Origin: CAYSPT01 sp964432985
GTDB lineage: Bacteria; Muiribacteriota; CAYSPT01
NCBI GenBank assembly: GCA_964432985.1
Contig: CAYSPT010000067.1
Span: 1-27,736, forward strand
Length of the DNA stretch: 27,736 bases
Direction of reading: 5' to 3'
The notes under the pieces are model-generated. The model saw only the letters and a list, made by a program, of their open reading frames with translations, searched no databases and was not told the DNA's origin. A program made the translations under genes and the position numbers. Positions 1 through 8,861 of this stretch are shown piece by piece; the first letter of the stretch is position 1, and each line of letters begins with the position of its first letter.

Positions 1-1287
1 AAGCCATATCCGGGCCTGGCAGCCTGCTGAGCAGTATGTCCGGTTGTCGTACGGCGGGTAATATATCCAGTAGTCGCCGACGTCACCGGTGTCTTCGAAG
101 CAGTGCAGGTCGCTGAACACTCGCCCCGTCGCCTTGTCTTCCATCCGGAAGGTTCCGTTCGGTGCGACGACGATTCTCAGGTGCTCGTTCTCCAGAGTAT
201 TGGCGGCCTTGGATATCTCGCCGCCGGGGCTGGTTCTGGTCGCCTGCCAGAAGACCGCCTTGCGAGTGAAATGCTTCTCCGGCGTGATCTTCACGACCTT
301 GTAGCCGCCGGCGGGCACAGTGCCTGTGTCGATGTAGGCCAAGTGCCTGTCGATGTAGAACGGCCAGGGGCGGCTGTCCAGGTCAGATACCGGCACCGTC
401 TTCTCCTGACGGGACACATGCTGGACGGCAAGGTCGCTGCCGTCACTGTCAGTAGCGGCAATTTCCCACACGGCCTGCTCCCGGGCCGTATCCACGCAGA
501 CCTTCACTACATCCCGCATGGGACGGGGCAGAGGATTGACCAGGACCAGAAGCACGTCGTCGGCGTCGTAGCCGGACAGATCGATCCGCTTGATCAGTTC
601 CGCAATCGACTGCTCCTGGACGACGTCGGCGATCTCCAAGGCCTGGTTGAGGCGGTAGACAGTGTCTTCGGTCGTCTTGTCCTGCGTCACACCGTTGAGG
701 GAGTCGTGGGGGTGGGAAAGCAACAGGTACCGCCAAGCCGTCTCCAGCAGACGCGCCGGGTACTCGGCACCCGTCATGGCCATCAGGCAGGCCAGCGGCT
801 CGGCCCGTCGCATCAGCAGGTTCTCGACCTTCTTGTTGAGCTGCTTGATGTAGATGCGTGTGGCCAGGGCGTTGGCGGATACGGACGGGGCCGGGCCGTC
901 GCGAAGCTCGCCCTTGACCACCTCGAGCGAGTCGCCGTCGATGAGCCGCCTCAGATGCTCGATGTATTGGGCCAGCGATCCGTGAACGAAGTGCCGATCC
1001 GGAAAGGCCTTGTTGGCATCGGCGATGATCTGCCCAAGCTCCGGCATGGCGCATGTGAAGTCGGAGCCGGCCATCAGGATTCGGCAACTGCCCACGGTGG
1101 TCTCGTCCACGGATTGCCAGGCGGCCTGGACGGCATCCTTCACCATCTCCGGATGGTACGAGTCCTTCTGGGCGATCTCGAAGTAGTCTTGGTAGGCCTG
1201 CTCGGCGTTGGCCGGATGATAGACCACCTGTCCGCTGCCCCATTTGAACCTGAACTCATCGCTGAGGTACGGCATTCCGAAACGGAC
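1..1287 (-). CDS. GH38 alpha-mannosidase, internal fragment
   Basis: Reading the minus strand with codon boundaries at multiples of 60 gives one open frame of about 425 residues with no stop at either end. In protein order it starts near PVRFGMPYLSDEF. It then shows the end of a GH38 catalytic domain (MAGSDFTCAMPELGQ), the three-helix middle domain with SHPHDSLNGVTQD, and the start of the beta-sandwich (NTLENEHLRIVVAPNGTF, FEDTGDVGDYW). GH38 enzymes hydrolyse alpha-mannosides and are usually about 850-1,050 residues. The N-terminal barrel with the catalytic nucleophile is missing, and the C-terminus runs off the window. Sampled lines are about 63% GC, higher than most of the rest. The upstream end runs head-on into an unrelated plus-strand gene near 1,265-1,290, so this is probably a mis-joined piece of another genome. 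The family call is strong; the exact right boundary is uncertain. Confidence 0.85.
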
Positions 1288-4200
1288 GGGGATGTAGGTG
1301 TTGAAGAAGAGTCCGAACTTGAGGAATTCGTTATGGATGATCTGGGGATGGTGGAACTCGGCGGCGATGAAGTTTCTGCTCCCGAAGACACCGACCTTGA
1401 GGAACTCGATATGGAAGAACTGGGGATGGGTGAACTCGGCGGCGAAGAAGTTACTGCTCCCGAAGATACCGGCCTTGAGGAACTCGATTTGGAAGAACTT
1501 GGTATTGGTGAGGTTGGAGTAGATTTACCGGAGATTGAATCCCCCGCAAAACCCGCGGGTGAACCTGGCAAAGCAGAAGGTGTGGATGTCAGTGATACAC
1601 TTCCCATTCAGCCCTTGCCGGTTGCTTTTTCTCCGGCTGACGGTAGTGTGTCAGTCCCGGCCAGTTCCACCATTGAAGTTGTGTTTGACTCACCTCTCAA
1701 TCCGGCAACTGTTTCTCCTCTTACTATCAGACTGACTGCTGATGGAGAGTCGGTGGCCGGTCGCCTGAGGCTGGACGGAACAGGTACCAGGCTTGTATTT
1801 CTTCCAAGAGCTCCCTTGATTGGTGGAACCTGGCATTCTCTGGAAATAGATGAGTCGGTCAAATCGGTTTCCGGCGGTGCCCTGGGTAAAACCATGGGAG
1901 TGCGTTTCAAGACGGAAGAGATTGTTGATCTGGTCGCTCCTTTCATTTTGCATGTAGTACCGGACATTAATACAAAAAACGTCAGGCTCGATACGAGAAT
2001 CATTGTTTCGTTCAGTGAAGCAATCGACCGCAAAACACTAACACCGTTGACGTTCATCGCGGCCCGGACCGGTGAGTCTGTCTACGGGGAGATCGTGTAT
2101 GACGAGAAAAAATACACCGCTATTTTCGCTCCAGCCAAACCGCTGGAACCGGGAACGGAATACACTGTTGGAATAGCCAAGAGAATAACCGATACATCGG
2201 GAAATGAATTAAAAGCGGGGCTGGAATGGAAGTTCGCTACTGTTCCCCCTCAGGATATTACACCGCCTTATGTTACCGCTGTTTACCCCGAAGATGGTGC
2301 ACGAGGATCCGCTCCCGACTCGCTGCTTGAAATCACGTTCAGTGAAAAAGTAGATCACGTTTCATTGACTCCGTTTGCCCTGACCGTTAACGACGGCACG
2401 AAAAACATCAAGGGGGATATCAACTACTATCCGGCTGAGATGAAAGTGGTTTTTTCTCCTGCTGAACCATTGAGACACAGCACGACCTACAGAGCGACTG
2501 TAAAAGCGGTTCTTGACAGGGTAGGGAATATCATGGACAAACCTGTTACCTGGGTTTTTTCCACGAAGGACCCGCCTGATTTCACTCCACCTCACCCGAT
2601 ATATACCCATCCGCACTCCGGGGCTCGTGATCAGAATGTGTTTCCATCCGTTTATGTCGAGTTCGATGAAGACCTCACAGCCAAAAGTGTGAATCCTTTT
2701 ACCGTCTACCTCGAGGACGATTCCGGACTCAGAATGGCCGGTGAAGTTATTTACGACCGCTCCGCGCGCAAGGTTTTTTTCACCCCGGCAACCGAACTGA
2801 AGTACGCTACCAGGTACAGTATGGTGTTGACCACGGATATCACAGACCTGGCGGGTAACAGGATGGCTGAAGAGATTACCTGGAGTTTTGACACGATGAA
2901 ACCGGTGGATAAGGAACGGCCGACCATAGTGAGTGTCAGCCCGGCAGTGGGCGCAGAAAAGGTTCTGGTCAATGCTCATGTTCTGACCCGGTTCAGTGAG
3001 CAGGTCAACGAGGTGACCATATCCCCGGTTTCGTTCAGGGTTTTAAAAACTGGCCAGGATGTTCCCGGTGTACTGTACTATAATCCCGAATCATTTGAAA
3101 CGCTCTTTGTTCCCAATGCTTCTTTCGACTATGCAACTACTTACAAGGTGGTAGTCGAACAGAACATCGAAGATCTGGCGGGTAATCCCCTGGCTTTACG
3201 GGCAGCCTGGACATTTACCACCGAACCGCCACCTGATACCGTTCCTCCCCGGGTTGTGAGAGTGAGTCCGGTAGTCGGGGCCCAGGAGGTATCTCTTGAA
3301 ACCGACATTATCGTGGAGTTCAATGAACCTGTTGATGTCAGGTCTTTGAATGCCTTCAATTTTGGTATACGTTATGAATCTCGCGATGTTTCAGGAGAAA
3401 TTTCGTATGATGTCGATAGCCGGACTGCTCATTTCAAACCGTTGAAACCCCTGTTGAAGAATACTCTCTACGAAGCGGTGGTTGATAGAGGGGTTATCGA
3501 TCTGGCCGGCAATTTGCTGGAAAACCGTTTCTCCTGGCGGTTCATGACCGGAAAAGAATATCGTGCCCGGCCAGCCAGTCCACTCGAAGACCTGCCTGGT
3601 GAAGTAGCCAGCTATGTGTCGGAAGCACGGCTAAAAGAGTTTCCGCAGGTTACTACGACCGAACCGGGTGAAGGGGACGTCAATGTTCCTGTTGATGGGG
3701 AAATCGTGCTGTATTTCAACAAACCTATGGACAAGGAGAGCCTGGACCGCGCCAGTGTATTCCTGTTGGATGACGACGGTGAGATAGTGCCGGCAGCGTA
3801 CATCTATGAAGAATCGTCTATGCGGCTGGTGCTCAGACCACGTCATGGTCTTTCCTACAATGCTGGATATACCTGTGTTGCTCTGGCCCATATGGTGAAA
3901 GATATTCTTGGCAACACCCTGGTTGATAATGTCTCATTGACATTCGAAACCGCACAGCCGGGAGGAATTCCGAAACTCACCGCTGAGGAAAAGACCCGAA
4001 TGGATGAAGGGGATAAATGGATCGAGGATGACGAGGGTCCGCTGGCTGCAGAGCCGGATGAAAAGAAAGCAGCCGTGACGGATGAAACAGTGACAGCCAG
4101 ATCTCTGTCTGATGAGCTTAAGGTCTTTGCAGTTTCCCCACATAACGGAGCCGTCAATGTGGTCGAGACACCATCTATTACCGCGACCTTCACTATGGAT

Positions 4201-4755
4201 GTGGATCCGTTGACGATCAATCGTTACACCATAAGTCTGGATGACGGAGACCGTTTCGTTGAAGGAGAAGTGTCCTACGATGTTGCCACCAAAAAAGTCA
4301 TGTTTATCCCTCGTGAGACCTTGAAACAGGGAGTTACTTACCGGGGTACCGTTACCGCGGATGTCAAAGATTTGAAAGGAAAAGGGCTCGGACGGGACAA
4401 AGTCTGGACGTTTACTATTCTGGAACGGTCCGGACCTGAAATAGTTGAAACGATTCCCCCTGCCGGGGCTGATGATGTCCAGATCACGACAAACATCCGG
4501 ACGGTATTCAACAAGCAGATCGTTGGTGTGACCATCACACCGTTCACCTTCAAGGTACGTAGTGACGAAGGAGATATCAATGGTGAAATCAGGTACAACA
4601 ACGTGACGAAAGAAGCCATATTCGTACCCAAGGAAACACTTGCGTACGGAACGACATACACGGCCATTATGATGCCTGATGTGCAGGATCCGCAAGGCAA
4701 TCAGCTCAATCGCCGTTACCTGTGGACCTTTACGACGTCGGGGGATCCGTACTAA
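1288..4755 (+). CDS. Big_5 (SbsA-type Ig-like) repeat protein, 5' end missing
   Basis: About 1,155 codons are recognisable. First come three ~20-residue acidic repeats (for example DLEELDMEELGMGELGGEE, 1,288-1,540). Nine Ig-like domains of ~105-110 residues follow (from ~1,594). Each has a PxxGAxxV start, an FSEAI/FNEPV strand, a (Y)D...VFxPxxPL strand, a TY..V..G(I/V).DxxGN turn and a W.F.T end, and most are joined by a D..PP linker. This pattern matches the Big_5/SbsA Ig-like family of surface proteins. Two Asp/Glu-rich linkers interrupt domains 6-7 and 7-8. The frame stays open upstream to an ATG at 103, but 103-1,287 is antisense to the mannosidase, so that ATG is not the real start. The true N-terminus, and any signal peptide, is lost at the junction. 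The gene ends 120 bp before a related Ig/SLH gene, suggesting a shared envelope role. Confidence 0.85.
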   Translation, partial: GDVGVEEESELEEFVMDDLGMVELGGDEVSAPEDTDLEELDMEELGMGELGGEEVTAPEDTGLEELDLEELGIGEVGVDLPEIESPAKPAGEPGKAEGVDVSDTLPIQPLPVAFSPADGSVSVPASSTIEVVFDSPLNPATVSPLTIRLTADGESVAGRLRLDGTGTRLVFLPRAPLIGGTWHSLEIDESVKSVSGGALGKTMGVRFKTEEIVDLVAPFILHVVPDINTKNVRLDTRIIVSFSEAIDRKTLTPLTFIAARTGESVYGEIVYDEKKYTAIFAPAKPLEPGTEYTVGIAKRITDTSGNELKAGLEWKFATVPPQDITPPYVTAVYPEDGARGSAPDSLLEITFSEKVDHVSLTPFALTVNDGTKNIKGDINYYPAEMKVVFSPAEPLRHSTTYRATVKAVLDRVGNIMDKPVTWVFSTKDPPDFTPPHPIYTHPHSGARDQNVFPSVYVEFDEDLTAKSVNPFTVYLEDDSGLRMAGEVIYDRSARKVFFTPATELKYATRYSMVLTTDITDLAGNRMAEEITWSFDTMKPVDKERPTIVSVSPAVGAEKVLVNAHVLTRFSEQVNEVTISPVSFRVLKTGQDVPGVLYYNPESFETLFVPNASFDYATTYKVVVEQNIEDLAGNPLALRAAWTFTTEPPPDTVPPRVVRVSPVVGAQEVSLETDIIVEFNEPVDVRSLNAFNFGIRYESRDVSGEISYDVDSRTAHFKPLKPLLKNTLYEAVVDRGVIDLAGNLLENRFSWRFMTGKEYRARPASPLEDLPGEVASYVSEARLKEFPQVTTTEPGEGDVNVPVDGEIVLYFNKPMDKESLDRASVFLLDDDGEIVPAAYIYEESSMRLVLRPRHGLSYNAGYTCVALAHMVKDILGNTLVDNVSLTFETAQPGGIPKLTAEEKTRMDEGDKWIEDDEGPLAAEPDEKKAAVTDETVTARSLSDELKVFAVSPHNGAVNVVETPSITATFTMDVDPLTINRYTISLDDGDRFVEGEVSYDVATKKVMFIPRETLKQGVTYRGTVTADVKDLKGKGLGRDKVWTFTILERSGPEIVETIPPAGADDVQITTNIRTVFNKQIVGVTITPFTFKVRSDEGDINGEIRYNNVTKEAIFVPKETLAYGTTYTAIMMPDVQDPQGNQLNRRYLWTFTTSGDPY

Positions 4756-4763
4756 TAGCAAAA

Positions 4764-4834
4764 ATCGGGAATATGTTTACGATCGGGAATATGTTTACTA
4801 TCAGGAATATGTTTAATATCAGGAATATGCCCGG
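4764..4834. repeat. 18-bp intergenic tandem repeat, four copies
   Basis: Four head-to-tail units start at 4,764, 4,782, 4,800 and 4,818. The consensus is atcgggaatatgtttacg; the last copy degenerates after atcaggaatatg. Each unit contains an ATG. They lie between the two Ig-array genes, with no terminator-like hairpin. A second small repeat (ggatgaaa, 4,858-4,874) abuts the next start codon and also supplies its ribosome binding site. Confidence 0.9.
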
Positions 4835-4875
4835 ATCATCTGGTAATGGGCAGACCTGGATGAAAGGATGAAAAG

Positions 4876-7716
4876 ATGGTGAAGCACAAAGCCTGGTGTA
4901 GAGTTATTCTTACGATCCTGGCTGTTTCTTCAGCATCTATAGCGCATGTCGCCGCGCGCATTCCGCTAAAAGTAATTCACACTGAACCGGCCAACGGAGA
5001 TACCACCGTATTGAGCGATGCAGTAATCAAGGCATATCTTGGCAAGAAAGCTGATCCTGATACGATAAACCCGTTTTCCGTTACGGTGAGCGATGGTTCT
5101 AGCGATATTGCCGGCCAGGTGCTGTACGATGCCTTTGAGAACGAAATATCTTTTGTCCCCGCGACTCCCTTGCTGGAAAATACCGGTTACCGGGTCATTA
5201 TATCGAAGGCCGTTAAAGATCTTAACGGTCATCCTCTGGCCGAGAAGAAAGAGTGGGTGTTCACCACCCGGGGCAGGGATGTAATCCGGCCGGTTGTAAC
5301 CTATGCCTCACCTGTTCCGGAATCTATAAATGTCTATGTTTCAACCGCTGTTCGTGTGGTTTTCTCCGAACCGATCGACGAAGACACCCTTTCTGAGGAC
5401 ACGCTCATTGTAACGAGTAAAAAAGGGGAAGTGATCGGAGACCTCATGTACGATGAGGAAACACGAACACTGACCTACGTGCCTGAAGCGGAACTGGATT
5501 TTGAAACAAAATACCATGTTACGCTCATGGAGTGGATTAAAGATGTATCGGGAAATAATCTGGCCAGCAGGGTAGAGTGGAATTTCACTACCATTGATCC
5601 GCCTGACAAAAAGCCCCCTGAGGTGGTTGAAGTCCAGCCTCCTCCAAAGAGCCGTGATCTTTCCGTCACCCAGGAAATATCGGTGGTTTTCAACGAAATT
5701 GTTCTCAGTGCCGACCTCAATGTATTCACCTTTACGCTACGGGACGGTGACATGACGGTCCCCGGCAGGATCAAATATGACTACAAGGAAAAGAAAGTCT
5801 GGTACGTCCCGGATGGTCATCTCATGTACGGGCGCCTTTACACTGCTGAAGTAAAAAAGGGCCTGCGTGACCTGAGCAACAACAAGATGGAAGAAGGAGT
5901 AAAGTGGAGTTTTACTACCATTCCTCCTCCAGATGTGGAACCGCCATTTGTCTTCAATTTTGAACCCCCTGACGGAGGAAGAAACGTACCGGTTGATACC
6001 GAGTTGAAAGCCTTTGTCTCCGAGGATCTCGACCTTTCGACCCTCAACGAATCAAATGTGCAGCTCTATCTCGATGATCATATAATTCCAGGCAAAACCA
6101 CCTTTGTAGAACTGGAAAAACGGTTGTATTTCAAACCTCATGAACCGCTTGAACACGGTAAAAAGTACCTGTTTATTCTCAGACGGGGTATAACTGATGT
6201 CCGGGGGAACCGCTTACGTGACGAGGCGGGCATACTTTTTCAGACCGAACCTCCACCCGATATCTATCCGCCCAGGGTTGTGGCTGCATCCCCGGTGGTC
6301 GGCGCGACCGATGTCCCGCTTGATGCTACTATCGATGTTATCTTTGACGAAGAAATTCAGAAAGCGACTCTCAATCTCTTCACCTTTACCGTGAGCGAAG
6401 AAGAGACCAACGTTTACGGTGCAATCGAGTATCAGCGGGGAGAGAAAAAGGGAACATTTAAACCGAAAGAGACACTGACGCACGGGACTCTGTACAATGT
6501 GAAAATCTTCAACATCAAGGACATTGCCGGAAATCGGATGGAAGAAACGTTCGTGTGGTCGTTTATGACCATTCCCGCTCCAGATATCACTGCACCGACT
6601 GTGGAATCCACTTCTCCTGAAGACGGCGCTGACAATTTTCTGGCCACAGATCCTATCAAGGTGAAATTCTCCGAAGCGATAAAGCCTGACAGTATCAACG
6701 AATTCACCTTTTTGCTGAGTGATGGTCTTGAAAATATTGTAGGCATCGTCAGTTACGATGAGTTTAAGCATGAAGCTGCGTTTGAACAAAAGAATCCTTT
6801 AATTCCGGGAAAGATCTACTGGGCTCACCTTTCTCATTTCATCCAGGACAAAGCGGGCAATGAAATGACCGAGGACATGGTCTGGAAGTTCTCGACAATT
6901 CCACCAGAGGATACTGTGTCGCCGAAGGTGCTTCGTTTCAGCCCGGGGCAGAAGGAAGTAAATGTGGATGTTACCGAAAATATAGCTGTCTTTTTCGACG
7001 AACCGATTGATGCGCGGTCGTTGAATCCGTTTACATTCAGGATTACACAGGGGCGGAAAGTAATCAGCGGTAAGATAATCTATTTTGATGAGAACTATTG
7101 TGCCACGTTTACTTCAGACACGCGGCTGGATTTTGGTAAAGAGTACGTGGTCGAGGTTGGAAAAGGTGTTCTGGACATGCGCGGCAACCCGCTTGAAGCA
7201 GCCACCAGATGGGTGTTCAGGACCATTAACCGGGATAAGGTAGCCGGTATGGATATTCAGGCCGCTTACAGCTATTTCGAGACGAATCCCTTCCCGGACA
7301 TACCCAGGAACCACTGGGCTTTCAACGCAATCAAAGAACTGGCCCGCCGTGGGTATCTCAGTGGGCACGATGGGTCCAAGTTTAATGGCGGCTCGGGGGC
7401 ATCCAGATACGAGATAGCTATGGTAGCCAACCGAATTATCGAAAACTCCAGATTACGCGAGAAAGTCGATCTATATGAAGTTCTTCTCATCGAGAAGCTC
7501 GTGACTGAGTTCAGCCCGGAACTCAATGTACTCGGCGCCAGAATCTCGGATTACAGAGACCGTATATCCCGGCTGGGGCTCGAGGTTCAGAAAGTGAAAC
7601 AAGAAGTTTCTCAATTGAAGCGGCATGTGGCGCGGTACAAAGAGGCCGTGAAAAAAGGGCTGGCAACGCACAAGGGGAAAATGATGATGCTGGCTATGAT
7701 GGCCCTGGCTCTCTAG
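4876..7716 (+). CDS. Big_5 Ig-like array with C-terminal SLH domain and coiled coil
   Basis: This 946-residue protein begins with a likely signal peptide (residues 1-27, ending around AHVAA). Seven Big_5/SbsA-like domains follow, separated by linkers such as TTIPPPD..PP. One SLH domain lies at about 804-852 (FPDIPRNHWAFNAIKEL...GYLSG...ASRYEIA). A heptad-rich coiled coil spans about 865-925, and the last ~12 residues are hydrophobic (KMMMLAMMALAL). SLH domains bind peptidoglycan-linked polymers. In diderm Terrabacteria an SLH followed by a coiled coil is typical of OmpM/Slp-type proteins that tie the outer membrane to the wall, but there the SLH is N-terminal and a barrel follows. Here the order differs and no barrel is visible. 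The start is supported by the signal peptide and by GAAAGGA about 8 bases upstream. The neighbours are a sibling Ig-array gene and an outer-membrane barrel gene 24 bp downstream. Confidence 0.9.
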   Translation: MVKHKAWCRVILTILAVSSASIAHVAARIPLKVIHTEPANGDTTVLSDAVIKAYLGKKADPDTINPFSVTVSDGSSDIAGQVLYDAFENEISFVPATPLLENTGYRVIISKAVKDLNGHPLAEKKEWVFTTRGRDVIRPVVTYASPVPESINVYVSTAVRVVFSEPIDEDTLSEDTLIVTSKKGEVIGDLMYDEETRTLTYVPEAELDFETKYHVTLMEWIKDVSGNNLASRVEWNFTTIDPPDKKPPEVVEVQPPPKSRDLSVTQEISVVFNEIVLSADLNVFTFTLRDGDMTVPGRIKYDYKEKKVWYVPDGHLMYGRLYTAEVKKGLRDLSNNKMEEGVKWSFTTIPPPDVEPPFVFNFEPPDGGRNVPVDTELKAFVSEDLDLSTLNESNVQLYLDDHIIPGKTTFVELEKRLYFKPHEPLEHGKKYLFILRRGITDVRGNRLRDEAGILFQTEPPPDIYPPRVVAASPVVGATDVPLDATIDVIFDEEIQKATLNLFTFTVSEEETNVYGAIEYQRGEKKGTFKPKETLTHGTLYNVKIFNIKDIAGNRMEETFVWSFMTIPAPDITAPTVESTSPEDGADNFLATDPIKVKFSEAIKPDSINEFTFLLSDGLENIVGIVSYDEFKHEAAFEQKNPLIPGKIYWAHLSHFIQDKAGNEMTEDMVWKFSTIPPEDTVSPKVLRFSPGQKEVNVDVTENIAVFFDEPIDARSLNPFTFRITQGRKVISGKIIYFDENYCATFTSDTRLDFGKEYVVEVGKGVLDMRGNPLEAATRWVFRTINRDKVAGMDIQAAYSYFETNPFPDIPRNHWAFNAIKELARRGYLSGHDGSKFNGGSGASRYEIAMVANRIIENSRLREKVDLYEVLLIEKLVTEFSPELNVLGARISDYRDRISRLGLEVQKVKQEVSQLKRHVARYKEAVKKGLATHKGKMMMLAMMALAL

Positions 7717-7745
7717 GGTACTAATGATGTTTGGGTACTAATGAT
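7716..7745. repeat. 17-bp tandem duplication spanning a start codon
   Basis: The unit gggtactaatgatgttt occurs at 7,716-7,732, and its first 13 bases recur at 7,733-7,745. The ATG of the second copy (7,741) is the start of the next gene; the first copy carries the same ATG 17 bp earlier, out of frame. The repeat begins on the last base of the preceding TAG stop. Confidence 0.8.
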
Positions 7746-8841
7746 ACGGCAAAAATCGCTGCATTCTCCCGGTACATTTTTATATAAAGCTGCTGCAGTA
7801 CTGGTGATATGTTCCCTGGCCATCCCTGCTGCTGCCCGCGGACCCCTACTTTTCTACCGCAGCCCCCGGGCCTTGGGTATGGGTGATGCCTTTACCGCTG
7901 TCTGTGATGATAAGGACGCCTTTTTCTATAATCCGGCCGGTCTCAGCAACATGGACAAAGGGTATCTCGATTTACTCAGGTTGAATGTGGATACCAATGA
8001 GAGTACGGCCGACGCCATCGACCGGTTCAGCAAGCTGAACGCGTCCCGCAGCGCAGGGGCGATGTTGGAACTGGTGCGCGAATTCATCGACACCGATGTT
8101 TCAATGGGATTGAGTACGGGTATTTCATTCGTGCGGAAAAATTTTGGACTGGGTATTCTGGCGGAAGCGCTGCTGGTCGGCGGTCTGAACACAGCCGATC
8201 CGCTTACTGCCGGTCTGGATGCCGCCGGGCATCTCAACGGAGCGGTCATTCAGGGTTACTCACATAGAATAAACAATGTCTGGGGTCAGGATCTGGTGGC
8301 CGGATATACGCTGAAATATCTTCAGAAAAAGACCTTTACCGGTAAAGCGGGGGTAGCAGATCCTGCCGGCACAGTCGCCCAGGACCTGGATACAGACGGT
8401 TTTAGTACCGACCTGGGCATGCTGATCAAACTTGATGGATACGGGGAACCGACGCTCGGAGTGGTGATGTCCGATATTATCTCGGCGGGTTTCGATGATA
8501 AGCTGAGTGATGCCATCGAGCCCGATATGAATATCGGTTTTGCTATGAAGCCCCTGCCTCAAAAGACACGGCGCCTGGCAGGTGCTACAGTGTCGGTGGA
8601 GGTGCGCGAAGTATTCCGCAGCGGTTCATTTTCCAAAAAGTGGTGCGTCGGGGGAGAATTGACCGTGGGTAAATTTCTCAAGCTAAGAACCGGCCTGCAC
8701 CAGGGCTCTCCAACATTCGGTTTCGGTCTGCGTTTACCATTGATCAATTTTGATATAGCTTCCTACTCGCGCTACGTTCCCGGTAAAGCAACCGGTGAAG
8801 ATGACAGGCATTACGTACTGTCAGCCAAAGTAATATTCTAG
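7741..8841 (+). CDS. UPF0164/PorV-like outer-membrane beta-barrel protein
   Basis: This 366-residue protein has a signal peptide (hydrophobic AAAVLVICSLAIPAAARG, residues 18-35). The N-terminal signature SPRALGMGDAFTAVCDD...FFYNPAGLSN is shared by UPF0164 proteins and by FadL/PorV-like barrels. Alternating beta-strand segments follow, and the chain ends in VIF. A C-terminal aromatic residue is the usual BAM-recognition signal, so the product should insert in an outer membrane. The transport substrate, if any, is not visible. It follows the SLH gene by 24 bp and is probably co-transcribed, which hints that barrel and wall-binding protein work together. It converges with the methionine operon, with only 20 bp between stops. 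The start codon lies in a 17-bp repeat and has only a weak ribosome binding site. Confidence 0.75.
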   Translation: MIRQKSLHSPGTFLYKAAAVLVICSLAIPAAARGPLLFYRSPRALGMGDAFTAVCDDKDAFFYNPAGLSNMDKGYLDLLRLNVDTNESTADAIDRFSKLNASRSAGAMLELVREFIDTDVSMGLSTGISFVRKNFGLGILAEALLVGGLNTADPLTAGLDAAGHLNGAVIQGYSHRINNVWGQDLVAGYTLKYLQKKTFTGKAGVADPAGTVAQDLDTDGFSTDLGMLIKLDGYGEPTLGVVMSDIISAGFDDKLSDAIEPDMNIGFAMKPLPQKTRRLAGATVSVEVREVFRSGSFSKKWCVGGELTVGKFLKLRTGLHQGSPTFGFGLRLPLINFDIASYSRYVPGKATGEDDRHYVLSAKVIF

Positions 8842-8861
8842 ATCTGCCCAGGTGAGGATGC

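Noticed and set aside
449..1243. 264-residue minus-strand open frame rich in Arg, Gly and Pro
   Set aside because: It is an out-of-frame shadow of the mannosidase, which is read in another minus-strand frame across the same bases.
103..1287. Plus-strand open frame that extends the Ig-array protein to an ATG at 103
   Set aside because: It is antisense to a clear GH38 mannosidase frame and has no domain-like content; it is open only because the opposite strand is GC-rich coding DNA.
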